Shown here one piece after another: positions 1 to 10,211 of a DNA stretch of 64,000 nucleotides; position 1 is the first letter of the stretch, and each line of letters starts with the position of its first letter. Origin of the DNA: Candidatus Poribacteria bacterium. Lineage in GTDB: Bacteria; Poribacteria; WGA-4E; WGA-3G. The notes below the pieces were generated by a model that made no database searches, was not told the origin of the DNA, and worked only from the letters and a program-made list of their open reading frames with translations. The stretch is taken from the NCBI GenBank assembly GCA_007571305.1, contig RKRR01000078.1:38128-102127 (forward strand), given 5' to 3'. The position numbers and the translations under genes were made by a program.

Positions 1-423
1 CCCCATTTTAAGCTCATCGTTTTTGGACCTCATCTGCTTTGTTGTTCAGAAGACAGGGAGATTGCTAAAGGAAAACCTCTAAGCAAAACACCTCACCCAG
101 CAATGGGCAGTCAGTCTTATTGTTTGTAGACCTCGTTTGTTTCGTTGCTCTGTATATTATAGGGGACTTTAGGATATATCTCAATATTTTTGTATATGGC
201 TGTTAGCAGTTGGCTATCAGAATTTTAAACGTTAGTCATTAGTTCTCTGTCAGCAAAAGTAGGTGGGGCGACATCTCTATAGGGCAACGGCGTTAAATTT
301 GTTGGGTTTTGCTGTATGTTTTTCCAAGAAACGTGTATTGTGGAGTTGAAATTTCGGGAGTAGCAAGAGGAACCAAGGATTCACCACTCAACCCAACCTA
401 CGGGGGGACCTGATTGCTGGTGG

Positions 424-1137
424 CTAATTGCTCAACAAGAGATGCACACCGGTCGCGAATAGGAAGAAGAGGACGATTCTTGAAAAGAGGAGTTCCGGCA
501 CGCGGTTGTTGAGCGAGATACCTGTTAGCACGCCCAATCCAATGAACGGGAGAAGCGCGAATGCTTCAATCAGAATCTCGAAAGAAAAAAGTTGTAACTG
601 GAAATAGAATGGAATTTTGATGAAGTTGAGTAGGAAATACGTGGCGGTTGTGGTTGCGACGAAGGCATTATTCCCCAAGCGTTGTGGGAGTAGGTACGCG
701 ACGACGACGAGTCCACCCATGTGTGCGAGGGTTGAGAACGCGCCAGCGAATATTCCGGCAAGGAGCCCCTGCCATGTTTTGAATTGGAGTGCTGTTTGAA
801 CGGGTTGTTCAGAATTTCCGAGAAGTGGTTGCCAATACGGACGCAGGAATTCTAATATCGCAAATAAACTGGCGATGCCACCGATAGCCCTTTTCAGATG
901 GACATCAGAGAGGTCCTTCAAAATTAGGCTTGCTAAGGTGATGCCGAGCAGGGAACCGAGGATCAGTCGTGTGACACTTTGTCTATGCCACCGCTTCCAG
1001 TAATGGCAGAGCGAGAAGATGTCTGTTGAAAACAGGAGTGGGAGCATCAACCCGATGACGTTTCGAGCACTACGGAAATGCGTGAACATGGGGACGACGA
1101 TCATCCCGATGCCGCCGCCGAAGCCGGCTTTGCTCAC
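424..1137 (-). CDS. TauE/SafE (TSUP) family sulfite exporter-like membrane protein; start probably further upstream
   Basis: Multi-TM protein with GxSKAGFGGGIGMIVVP motif typical of TauE/SafE. In-frame coding continues upstream (TIYEIIILCFGAWLTGVSKAGFGGG) to about 1182, behind an AAGGAGG. Confidence 0.8.
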   Translation of the reverse strand: MSKAGFGGGIGMIVVPMFTHFRSARNVIGLMLPLLFSTDIFSLCHYWKRWHRQSVTRLILGSLLGITLASLILKDLSDVHLKRAIGGIASLFAILEFLRPYWQPLLGNSEQPVQTALQFKTWQGLLAGIFAGAFSTLAHMGGLVVVAYLLPQRLGNNAFVATTTATYFLLNFIKIPFYFQLQLFSFEILIEAFALLPFIGLGVLTGISLNNRVPELLFSRIVLFFLFATGVHLLLSN

Positions 1138-1431
1138 ACCGGTAAGCCATGCCCCGAAGCAGAGGATGATGATTTCGTAGATGGTGCTGCCTCCTTTTTG
1201 GTGAGGTAAGTATAGCAGGTGGTTGGTAAATTGTCAAGAATATATCCGCGATCAGCCATCAGCAGTCAATAAAGGAGGCAGATCGATGAAGGGAAAACCG
1301 TTACTACCAGAAATGCTTACTGACGACTGAAAGTCTATAGCCAATAGAAGAAATATTTGACATTCGGCGTGAGATGTGATATAATTTGCAAGGTGCTTTT
1401 GTAATTCTAAATTCTAATGGAGGGCAAAAAA

Positions 1432-1674
1432 ATGGTTCAAGTAGAAGTGAGTGTCAATTCAGGCGAGGCGTTTGATCGCGCCCTGGCACGTTTTAAGAAG
1501 ATGTGTGGAAAAGCTGGTATCGTCACAGAAATTAAAAAACGGAGTTTTTACGAGAAACCGAGTGAGAAGCGTCGTAGAATTGAGATGAAACGGCAGCGGA
1601 AGGTGAAACCGCGCAGAATGGGGGGCGAGCGTCCACAGTTCTACAACAGCGGTGGTAGTGGTAGTACTCGATAA
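1432..1674 (+). CDS. rpsU: 30S ribosomal protein S21
   Basis: [49 protein letters not shown] is S21. GGAGGG precedes the ATG at 1432. Confidence 0.95.
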   Translation: MVQVEVSVNSGEAFDRALARFKKMCGKAGIVTEIKKRSFYEKPSEKRRRIEMKRQRKVKPRRMGGERPQFYNSGGSGSTR

Positions 1675-1693
1675 ATAGTTTTAGGAGGGATGC

Positions 1694-2212
1694 ATGGCAG
1701 ATTTGGCTACTGGCGAGGCTTTGGAGAATTATAAAGGACTTTTGATTCAATACTGCCAGGAACGTGGGTTGCGCCAACCGACTTATGCTGAAACGCAGCA
1801 CGGCCCGGCGGATTCTCCACAATGGCAAGTGACAGTGTCTTATGGCGACTCGGTTCATGAAACACAGGAGCCGATTCCTGGTTCAAAGAAATTTGCGCAC
1901 CAAGTAGCCGCACAGCAGGTGTTAGACGTAATCAATTCGCGGCGCGAAAGTTTTTTAGCGGGTGATGCAGTTAATGCCGCCTCTACGCCGATTTCGGAAC
2001 CTGCTTCAGCTCCTTCTGTACTGCTTGAAGTTCCTATACCACTTGTATCAAGTGCCCTGACGATTGCCAATGAACGGTTGACCACATCGCAACCTTCAAG
2101 GTATCGAACGCTTACAGATGCCGAATTTTCGAAAAAACTTTCCAAACTGACGTTAGAGATTGTCCGGAGTCTGCTTGAGAGGGCGGAGGAAGATAAGATC
2201 ACGTTTCAGTAA
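1694..2212 (+). CDS. Stand-alone double-stranded RNA-binding domain (dsRBD) protein
   Basis: ENYKGLLIQYCQERGLRQPTYAETQHGP..PQWQVTVSYGD...GSKKFAHQVAAQQVLDVI matches the dsRBD pattern. No RNase III catalytic domain. Confidence 0.75.
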   Translation: MADLATGEALENYKGLLIQYCQERGLRQPTYAETQHGPADSPQWQVTVSYGDSVHETQEPIPGSKKFAHQVAAQQVLDVINSRRESFLAGDAVNAASTPISEPASAPSVLLEVPIPLVSSALTIANERLTTSQPSRYRTLTDAEFSKKLSKLTLEIVRSLLERAEEDKITFQ

Positions 2213-2214
2213 GT

Positions 2215-2976
2215 TATAGTAAAGTTTAGCATTGAATGTCCATATTTATAAGAGTGTCTATGGATATATCAACATTGTATTCTCGCAGGCGTTTGATATT
2301 TGCGAAGTCGTGTGCAATCGGATGATAGTCAGGCGAATAAGGGGTAAGAACAATATCTCTGACCCTGTGGCTTGTATCAACTCTTGGGTCCGGAACGTTT
2401 TGTGGAGCCTCGCATTCTCTCAGACAACGACATCTGTCATGAGAAAGCCGCGAACAGAAGTAGGGTCAACCCAGGCATTGAAACACGCAGCATCGCAGCC
2501 CCCTCAAACAGGCACGGCACCGTAAAAGTGGAACCGATGCGTGCAGCAACCAACGTCTTCTGAGTGCTTTTCTCTGAGATCATCCCCAAAGCAGGTTCGC
2601 CTTTCGAAGCGGACCCAGGATGCCTATAACTTTCGGCACGAAACCCATATTCATCGACGTAAATGATCGTTTTGCGTGCGGCGTGTTTCTCAGCACGTGC
2701 TTGACGATAGGTGGCACGTTGGGTATCGCACCGCTCTTTATATCCGAACCGCTCATCTGTTTCGGCTCCGGTTTTTGGGTCGAGAGCAGGTCTTGAGCCT
2801 CTAACCCTCTATAAATTGTTGAACGATCCACGGAAAAACGACGCGAGGTTTCGGATTTTTTACCCCCGGTTTGAATAAAATCTAAGATGCGTTTGCGCAA
2901 ATCTGTTGAATAGGTCATAAGAAACATATTTTATCATAAACAGAAAAATGGCTCTTTAATTCTAAAGGTCACTATA
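2215..2976 (-). mobile_element. IS630-family element remnant (degenerate transposase with frameshifts)
   Basis: Minus strand encodes the HTH MTYSTDLRKRILDFIQTGGKKSETSRRFSVDRSTIYRGLE, then in other frames YVDEYGFRAESYRHPGSASKGEPALGMISEKSTQKTLVAARIGSTFTVPCLFEGA and SPDYHPIAHDFANIKR. Ends are imperfect TIRs tatagtaaagtttagcatt / tatagtgacctttagaatt (about 15/19). Confidence 0.85.
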
Positions 2977-3023
2977 ATACCTGTGGCGATAAAAAACAAA
3001 GGACTTACAACCGGAGGTGCATT

Positions 3024-4868
3024 GTGAATATTTCAACCCCTACCCTTGAAGAAACCGGTATCGGCTCTATCCACGTTGAAGAACTTCCACCAATAGAAAT
3101 AGACGAATCTGAACTTACCTATCACCAACTCTGTCCGGCTGAGGATTTTGAGGAACTGGAAGGCAAACCCTTTCATGTCAACGGCACACATCTGGCTGTT
3201 TTCAAGACTGATGATAAGTATTACGCCGTTGACAATCGTTGCCCACACATGGGGTATCCGATGTCTAAAGGGAGTGTCCGTGATGGTGTGCTTATCTGCC
3301 ATTGGCATCATTGGGAATTCGATCTCAAGTCAGGCGCATGTTTTTTGGCATTTGGGGATGATCTGAAAGCATTTCCTGTTGAAGTGCGGGATGATGGCTA
3401 TTTGTACGTTGGGTTAGCAAAAGGTGAGAAAGAGGCAGCAAAACGGCGAGTCATTGAACGTGGCAAACGCGCACTTGAGCGTGGACTCAAAGACCGCAGT
3501 ACCTTCTTTATCGCCAAAGCCGTTACAGCACTTCGTGATGCAGGCGCGGCACCTGCGGAGATTATTCAACAGGGACTCCACTATGGAGCACATAAAAGTA
3601 GTGATGGATGGTCGTCAGGTATCGCTATCCTCACACTTGCAGCGAACCTGTGGGATGACATTGACCCGAAAGACCATAATCTGTTTCTCGTCCACGGATT
3701 AAGCCAGATCAGCCGTAGGACAACGGGAAGCTCACGTCCCTACCGCGCACCCTTTCCAAGAGTGAACGAGGAGCACGACTTGGAAACATTGAAGCGATGG
3801 TTCCGTTATTTTGTCGATAAACGCCACGCTGGTGCAGCAGAACGCATTTTGCTAACGCTTAATGATCGAGATTACGATAAATCGGTCATCGCAGATTTCG
3901 TCTACACGGCAGCAACAGACTTCTACTTTACCGGCGATGGGCATGCCCTTGATTTTGCCAACAAAATGTTTGAAGCGTTGGATTACGTCAAATGGGAGGG
4001 ATCGCACGAGATTTTACGCCCGATTGTCGTTGATTTAGTTGGTAGAACACGGCATGAAGAGACATCTCGATGGGCTGATGCTGTACCTGTTTTGGAGCCT
4101 GTCTTTGAGAGACTTGATAGTATGTGGGAAGACAATCAAGCGAACGAAGCAGAACTGGATATTTCGGATTTTACGCAGACACTGCTCGGTGACGACTTTG
4201 AACCCATTGTCGCGGAGGTTGAGCAGAGCATTCGTAAAGGGGTCAAGCCGACCGATATCTGCCGCGCGATGACCTATGCTTCGGCAGTGCGTACTGCCCG
4301 TTTCCATCTCAAAAACGAGGGGGACTGGCACGATGTCGCGAACATTTACTCGTATGCTCACGCTCTTTATCACGCTTTCCAGTATGCGCCGAGTGCTCAT
4401 CTCCTGCGCGGAATCTTTCACGGTGTCGTCTACTTAGCATATCTGCGCTGGTTGAACATGCCTGCTGCTCGCGTTCCCAGACCCGGGCAACGGATACCTG
4501 ATGAAACTTACGACTCCGTTGACAAAATGTTGGATCGACTCCAAGAGTTCGCTGACTTCCAAAAGGTTTATGAGGCGGAAATTCTTGTGAATCAGTATCT
4601 CGAAGAAGGGCATGATATTGACGCACTGAAACGAGCACTTGCACACATTCTGCTACGTGAAGATGCCGAGCTCCACATGTTCCAAGTCCTCGAGGTCGCT
4701 TTTCGACATTACGAATTGTCAGATGATTTTGAAGAACAACGGATGCATTTGTTGGCAGCGACGCGTTACATCACTGCACAGAAACTGATGAAGAACATTT
4801 TATGGTCTACCGAAAACGCGGAACGGCTTGCTCGAGGCGAATTGCTTAGCGAACGTGAAGATGATTAA
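3024..4868 (+). CDS. N-terminal Rieske [2Fe-2S] domain fused to a large mostly helical domain of unknown function
   Basis: CPHMGYPMSKGSVRDGVLICHWHHWEF carries the Rieske CxH...CxxH ligands. It is followed by ~480 aa rich in conserved-looking His (HYGAH, SYAHALYHAF, GIFHGVVYLAYL). Confidence 0.8.
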   Translation: MNISTPTLEETGIGSIHVEELPPIEIDESELTYHQLCPAEDFEELEGKPFHVNGTHLAVFKTDDKYYAVDNRCPHMGYPMSKGSVRDGVLICHWHHWEFDLKSGACFLAFGDDLKAFPVEVRDDGYLYVGLAKGEKEAAKRRVIERGKRALERGLKDRSTFFIAKAVTALRDAGAAPAEIIQQGLHYGAHKSSDGWSSGIAILTLAANLWDDIDPKDHNLFLVHGLSQISRRTTGSSRPYRAPFPRVNEEHDLETLKRWFRYFVDKRHAGAAERILLTLNDRDYDKSVIADFVYTAATDFYFTGDGHALDFANKMFEALDYVKWEGSHEILRPIVVDLVGRTRHEETSRWADAVPVLEPVFERLDSMWEDNQANEAELDISDFTQTLLGDDFEPIVAEVEQSIRKGVKPTDICRAMTYASAVRTARFHLKNEGDWHDVANIYSYAHALYHAFQYAPSAHLLRGIFHGVVYLAYLRWLNMPAARVPRPGQRIPDETYDSVDKMLDRLQEFADFQKVYEAEILVNQYLEEGHDIDALKRALAHILLREDAELHMFQVLEVAFRHYELSDDFEEQRMHLLAATRYITAQKLMKNILWSTENAERLARGELLSEREDD

Positions 4869-5082
4869 TGCTTATCAGATCAACCAGTTCGGAATCACAA
4901 CCAACTTCCGCTGGTAGGGTTTGAACCCTGCCAGCGGTTGAACTGTAGATGAATTTGTTTGTAGTAGAGCAATTCATCGCCCGTTGCAATGTGAAATGAA
5001 TCAATCGATTCCAAGCAAGCCTTAATTTTAGACTGAACAGGCTACTATAGCTACGCAATCCATTGGTGGGCAGGGGCCTCAG

Positions 5083-5742
5083 ATGGGTTACAGCAATTTT
5101 ACCTTACAAACGGTGCAAAAAACCTTCCAACTTGAAACGGTTCACGCTATTGGACTCTTTGCGGACACAGAACCGATAGCCCCCAGTGCCGCGCTCACGG
5201 AGGAGTTGGCGAAAAAGGTGCCCTTAGCCATCGCCATAAGAACCGAGAAAGCCCGTTCAGAACTCATTGTAGCCGGGGTACTCGTTGAACTTCTTGAACA
5301 CTTCGATCGCCGCATTAGTTTCTTTTCAGGGATCGAATTCAATGTAGACGCTGATGAAGGATTAACGGGGACTTGCGATTTTCTTGTGAGTCTTTCACCA
5401 AACCAACTGTACTTGGAGGCACCGGTTATTAGCCTCGTAGAAGTGAAGAAAGATGACCCCTTGCTAGGGTTAGGACAGTGCGTCGCAGAGATGATCGCAG
5501 CGCAACGTTTTAACGCAGAGAGTGGAAATGGCATTCCACATATTTATGGTGCCGCTACCACAGGCACTGAGTGGCATTTCCTCAAATTGGAGGAAACACG
5601 ATTGTCTATTGATATGGCAGTTTACCCGATCGCGCAATGCGATAAAATCCTCGGCATCCTTGCGAGCATGGTTGAACAAGCGGGATTCCCCCTGCTTGCG
5701 CGGAATAAAGAGGGAACCTCTCCTCTGCTTGCGGAAGAGTAA
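5083..5742 (+). CDS. Uncharacterised protein with PD-(D/E)XK-like signature
   Basis: GTCDFLVSLSP...ISLVEVKKDDPLLGLGQCVAEMIAAQRFN resembles the D...ExK nuclease-fold motif. Confidence 0.5.
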   Translation: MGYSNFTLQTVQKTFQLETVHAIGLFADTEPIAPSAALTEELAKKVPLAIAIRTEKARSELIVAGVLVELLEHFDRRISFFSGIEFNVDADEGLTGTCDFLVSLSPNQLYLEAPVISLVEVKKDDPLLGLGQCVAEMIAAQRFNAESGNGIPHIYGAATTGTEWHFLKLEETRLSIDMAVYPIAQCDKILGILASMVEQAGFPLLARNKEGTSPLLAEE

Positions 5743-5847
5743 AGGGAGGGGTAGGAACAGGTCCAAGGCGCTTGTGTGATAGACGAAATCCCTACAAGCA
5801 GTTGTTTGACAATATCTCAATTACAGCGGGAACTAAAGTAGGATTTC

Positions 5848-7119
5848 ATGAAATTTTCTGTTGAATATGTAAAAGCACTTGAAGCCGTCCCTAACGCAAC
5901 AAGGCGAGACTTTCTTGCCAGAGTAGGCAAGAGCGCGCTGTTCGCGAGTTTGGGTATATTTGGTGCAGGATGTGAAGCCGTCGATCGGGGGCTTTTGGAC
6001 AGAGGACTCGCACCGATTGTCTTGGCAGACGCGCATGAAGCAGGGCTTCCGAAGCCGGACATGCTTGTCCATTCGGAGACTCCTTTTAACGGAGAGTTTG
6101 CCCCGCACCTTCTCAACGCCGATGTTACACCTACAGAACGCCATTTCGTCCGGAACAACAGCGGTATTCCACAGCGAGCGGTGAACAAGGATCTCCATGG
6201 GTGGAAACTCGTCATAGACGGTGAGGTTTATAAGGAACTCGCGTTGTCAATGGATGACTTGATGCAGTTTCCCCAGGTCACTATGGAAGTGGTATTGGAG
6301 TGTGCGGGAAACGGGAGAAGCCTATTTGAACCAAAGGTTAGCGGAAACCCATGGCAACGTGGTGCGATCGCCTGTAGTGAATGGACGGGTGTGCGCTTGC
6401 GTGATGTCTTACAAACCGCGGGTTTGAAGCCGACTGCTGTCTATACTGGAAACTACGGAGAGGATATTCCCAATGACGGGAGTGAACCCTTTTCGCGAGG
6501 GATTCCGATTGAGAAGGCGATGGACGAACATACGCTTATCGCTCTTAAGATGAATGGAGAAGTATTGCCAGCCGCCCACGGGTTCCCCGCAAGATTGATT
6601 GTCCCCGGATGGATCGGCAGTGCAATGCAGAAATGGCTCCACCGCATCTGGGTGAGGGATAGAGTTCACGACTCGAAAAAAATGAGCGGATATTCCTATC
6701 GCATTCCAACTTACCCAATAACACCCGGCGATGAACCTCCAGTTGAAGATATGCGCATCGCGACTGCATGGCGGGTTAAGTCGCTCATTACCCTTCCCGA
6801 ACCGCATCTGGAATTCAGGACAGGCACCCCAATACAGGTGAGAGGACACGCATGGGCAGGTGAAAATCACATCGATAAGGTCCTTGTCTCAAGCGATTTC
6901 GGTGTCCAATGGCAGGAGACTCTATTGATTCAGCCGTCGAATAGATATGCTTGGTATCATTGGGAAACCGAACTCATGCTTTCAAATAGAGGCTACTATG
7001 AAATATGGGCCCGTGCTTATGACGATACTGGTGCCTCGCAGCCTTTCACACAACCTTGGAATCCCAAAGGTTATCTTGGGAATGTCATTCATAGAGTGCC
7101 TATCACGGTAGCCGCCTAA
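5848..7119 (+). CDS. Sulfite-oxidase-family molybdopterin-dependent oxidoreductase, exported (RR..FL signal ending in a lipobox-like C)
   Basis: TRRDFLARVGKSALFASLGIFGAGC N-terminus; VLECAGNGRSLF and PAAHGFPARLIVPGWIGSAMQKWLHRI motifs of the sulfite oxidase molybdopterin domain. Confidence 0.88.
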   Translation: MKFSVEYVKALEAVPNATRRDFLARVGKSALFASLGIFGAGCEAVDRGLLDRGLAPIVLADAHEAGLPKPDMLVHSETPFNGEFAPHLLNADVTPTERHFVRNNSGIPQRAVNKDLHGWKLVIDGEVYKELALSMDDLMQFPQVTMEVVLECAGNGRSLFEPKVSGNPWQRGAIACSEWTGVRLRDVLQTAGLKPTAVYTGNYGEDIPNDGSEPFSRGIPIEKAMDEHTLIALKMNGEVLPAAHGFPARLIVPGWIGSAMQKWLHRIWVRDRVHDSKKMSGYSYRIPTYPITPGDEPPVEDMRIATAWRVKSLITLPEPHLEFRTGTPIQVRGHAWAGENHIDKVLVSSDFGVQWQETLLIQPSNRYAWYHWETELMLSNRGYYEIWARAYDDTGASQPFTQPWNPKGYLGNVIHRVPITVAA

Positions 7120-7496
7120 ACAGTTTTTTTAATCATTGGGTTTTCGCACTGCGCTCCGCTTACGCGCAGGTTTAAGGTATAATTCAACTACGCAGTAAGT
7201 AGTTTCGGACATAGAAAAAGTGCTGTAACTCCACGTGACACGGGCTTTTTCGCTTGGCAAATTTATGTAAATCCGGAGGTTCTGCTTATTGCAACTTGCA
7301 CCTTGACGATGCAACGAACGATGCCATTACGGTCTATCCCAAAGATGCAACCGATCAGTCGAGTTTCTTCGCTGAAATCCAAGATATAGTTGTCTTGGTC
7401 GAACCCGCTGGGAAATTGACAACAACTTAGGCAGACATCAAACAGCAATAGATTCGTATTGTTTATTATATGGGGGTTTCATGCCCTCTTACACAC

Positions 7497-7540
7497 GGTG
7501 GATTGTCACATCCCTATGTATGACAATCCACCATATTTTT
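7497..7540. terminator. Strong hairpin followed by T-tract, candidate intrinsic terminator
   Basis: ggtggattgtca (7497-7508) and tgacaatccacc (7521-7532) are perfectly complementary 12-bp arms followed by atattttttt. Confidence 0.7.
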
Positions 7541-7674
7541 TTCATCCTCATCGCACTTGTCTGTAAGAAGGAACTTCGCCTTAAAGTCTCCATGGCAAGG
7601 GAGATGTAGGGAGCCTGTCTGCTATTCCGCCGGATTTGTTTGCAAACCGCAAAAGTTTCTGCTATAATGGGACT

Positions 7675-8304
7675 ATGTTGAACAAAATGCTCTGTTGCTC
7701 TCTTATGACTGTTTTCGTTGCTGTCCTCGTCGGATGGATAGGCGGTTGGAGCCGCGCCGTGAAAGTCGGAAACGAGGCGTATTTTCGCGGAAACTACGAC
7801 GAAGCACAAGCCGCTTTTCAACAGGCAACGCTTGACAAACCTGACAATCCCGTTGTACACTATAACTTAGGGACTGCACTCTATAGACAAGGCAACTTTC
7901 GAGAGGCAGCGCGGACATTTCAGACATCACTCTCAAGGCATTCCGAGCAAATCGAAGATATTCTCAATCTATCAAGCATCTTGTATAATTTAGGAAACGC
8001 CCAATTTAAAGTCGGCGACCTCACAGACGCAATTTCTTCTTACAAGGAAGCCCTCCACTTGGACCCGGGAGATGCTGATATCCAATATAACCTCACATTG
8101 GCACTCCAACTCTTAAGACAGCAGGAAGACCTTGCACAACAGCTGGTAAATAAAAGCACTGCTCCGAAAACCGAGTCGGACGACATTGGCAGAGCGGAAA
8201 CACTTCGACTCTTAGAACGTTTCAGTGAGAATGAAAATAGACTACGGCGAAAATTACTACAACAACAGCGCAAAAGTGGATATCGGCGTGAAAAGGATTG
8301 GTAA
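7675..8304 (+). CDS. TPR-repeat protein (BatC/BatE-like)
   Basis: N-terminal hydrophobic segment and repeated TPR units (NPVVHYNLGTALYRQGNFREAARTFQTSL...DADIQYNLTLAL). Adjacent to a BatD-like gene. Confidence 0.75.
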   Translation: MLNKMLCCSLMTVFVAVLVGWIGGWSRAVKVGNEAYFRGNYDEAQAAFQQATLDKPDNPVVHYNLGTALYRQGNFREAARTFQTSLSRHSEQIEDILNLSSILYNLGNAQFKVGDLTDAISSYKEALHLDPGDADIQYNLTLALQLLRQQEDLAQQLVNKSTAPKTESDDIGRAETLRLLERFSENENRLRRKLLQQQRKSGYRREKDW

Positions 8305-10030
8305 ACTGTTTAACCAAATCTCTGCGGCTGCTTTCGTGTGTTTTCCCTTGATGCTTTTTCCATCTCTCGCTACTGCCCAAGGAATATTGAAGCGAGAGTC
8401 TCCACAACCTGCTATCAACGTCGCTGCCGTGGTGAGCCCTCGGCACATCCAATTTGGAGAAAAAGCGAGGTTGGACCTCACAATTTCAGGGGAGACCTTT
8501 ATCAAGCATATTGAAGCACCACAGTTCAGTTTCCTACCGGCCTTCCTCGCAGTGCCACTGCATTCCAAAGCAACACCACGGTTGGAAGAGAACAAAATTG
8601 CGGTTTCTATAGCGTGGGCTTATGAATTGATCCCACAAGCTATCGGCGACTTCGCTCTATCCGATATCCGTTTTGCATATCAAGGTACTCCCTATTTCGC
8701 AAATCCAGGCTCGATTCGGGTGAGCGGTACCGACACCTATGTAGATAGCTCAACCAATGCCATTCATCGAATTGGAGCAGAGGTTGATACATCTGAACCG
8801 TATCTCAATGCCCCGCTGACCTACACTTTCCGCTATCTTTATACAGCGGTGCTGCCAACTCGAGAGTCCCCAACCCCACGGCTCCCGACATTCCGGGATT
8901 TCTTCGTTGAGGCACTTCAAAAGTCTGCCACCTACACACAGCAAATTCGCGGACAGACATTTTGGGTCGAAGCCTACACACATAAGTTATATCCAAAGAT
9001 AGCTGGGCAGATCGTTCTTGCTCCTGCTGAACTACTACTCCCCCTCCCGCAAGGCCACAAAACCTTGAAAACCAAACCCTTGTCCTTGACGGTGCAACCG
9101 ATTCCCGAAACAGGCAGACCGCCTCACTTCGACGGTGCTATCGGTGAATATCAAATTTCCGCTGAAATTGAGAAGGGTTGGATTGCAGCAGGACGCGCGC
9201 TAACGCTGACTGTTCGTATCTCCGGACACGGCAATCTCCAGACCGTCACACCCCCCATGCTGCCCAGTATTGCCGGGGTCCTGGTGAGCGGTCCCAATTT
9301 GCTTGAAGTGACACCAACGAGCCGCGCTTACGTATACGCCCTAACCCCTGCCAGAATCGGGATATTCCGCATTCCAGCGATTGAATACGTCTACTTCGAT
9401 CCGATCCGTGCGGTTTATGCAACGACGCAGACCCAGCTTATTCCTGTCTCCGTGCGGCCGCATCCAAATGATCCAGTTGAAGATGAGACCGGTAGTTCAC
9501 CGTGGTTACCCTGGTTCATCCTCTCGGCAGTTCTGATAGTAGTATTGGCGGTAGCAGGCTATCTCTGGCACCGCACCGGATTTGTGATACCAATGCGAGG
9601 GAAGCCCAAGGCAAAGACCGGAGCGGATACGCCTGACAGGGGAGGACGGAAAAATAGAAAAATACAGGATACAGATATAGCACCCGTAACACCGGTTTCA
9701 CAAGCCCGTGGAGCACTTTCTACTCTCGTAAATAGCGACACCACAGAAAATGCAACAACATTCGCGAATACGCTTGCCCATGTGCTATATCAGTATCTTG
9801 AGGATATATTCGACTTGTCGCAGCGGAATATTGATACAGCGCGCGAGGTATGCATGCACGCCGGAATCTCCGAATCTATTTTTAGTGAGTTTATTGACCT
9901 TCTCCTGAAGTGTGATTACCACCGATTCGCCCCCGTGCCGCTGTCCGTGGACGAACGAAATGCATTGATCGCTCGCGCCGAGACGGTTATTAACGAAATT
10001 GAAACCTCTCAGAATACTCAAGACACGTAG
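8288..10030 (+). CDS. BatD-like oxygen tolerance/aerotolerance membrane protein
   Basis: Signal peptide, VVSPRHIQFGEKARLDLTISG.. repeats, C-terminal TM and cytoplasmic tail typical of BatD. ORF open from 8225; GTG at 8288 before the signal peptide is a likelier start. Confidence 0.75.
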   Translation: MKRIGKLFNQISAAAFVCFPLMLFPSLATAQGILKRESPQPAINVAAVVSPRHIQFGEKARLDLTISGETFIKHIEAPQFSFLPAFLAVPLHSKATPRLEENKIAVSIAWAYELIPQAIGDFALSDIRFAYQGTPYFANPGSIRVSGTDTYVDSSTNAIHRIGAEVDTSEPYLNAPLTYTFRYLYTAVLPTRESPTPRLPTFRDFFVEALQKSATYTQQIRGQTFWVEAYTHKLYPKIAGQIVLAPAELLLPLPQGHKTLKTKPLSLTVQPIPETGRPPHFDGAIGEYQISAEIEKGWIAAGRALTLTVRISGHGNLQTVTPPMLPSIAGVLVSGPNLLEVTPTSRAYVYALTPARIGIFRIPAIEYVYFDPIRAVYATTQTQLIPVSVRPHPNDPVEDETGSSPWLPWFILSAVLIVVLAVAGYLWHRTGFVIPMRGKPKAKTGADTPDRGGRKNRKIQDTDIAPVTPVSQARGALSTLVNSDTTENATTFANTLAHVLYQYLEDIFDLSQRNIDTAREVCMHAGISESIFSEFIDLLLKCDYHRFAPVPLSVDERNALIARAETVINEIETSQNTQDT

Positions 10031-10211
10031 TGGTTTATTTACCGTTGAATCATCAGAACGCGGGTTCGTAGGGGCGAGGTGACCTCGCCCGGTGTGTTGG
10101 AAAACACAGTCTGTAAGCGAAGCAGAGGGCGGATTTGAGGAGTTGATCTCAAAGTCTTAGCTCACGTCGTTCTCCCGCAAGGTAAAATTTAAAAAAAGGA
10201 GTCATAGAAAA

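Noticed and set aside
2232-2563. Small plus-strand ORFs downstream of the dsRBD gene
   Set aside because: Antisense to IS630 transposase fragments readable on the minus strand.
6409-6870. 153-aa minus-strand ORF
   Set aside because: Antisense to the sulfite-oxidase-family gene; no domain or supporting signals.
7263-7448. 61-aa minus-strand ORF with a protein-like composition
   Set aside because: No start/RBS support and no recognisable family; might be a gene fragment but not supportable.
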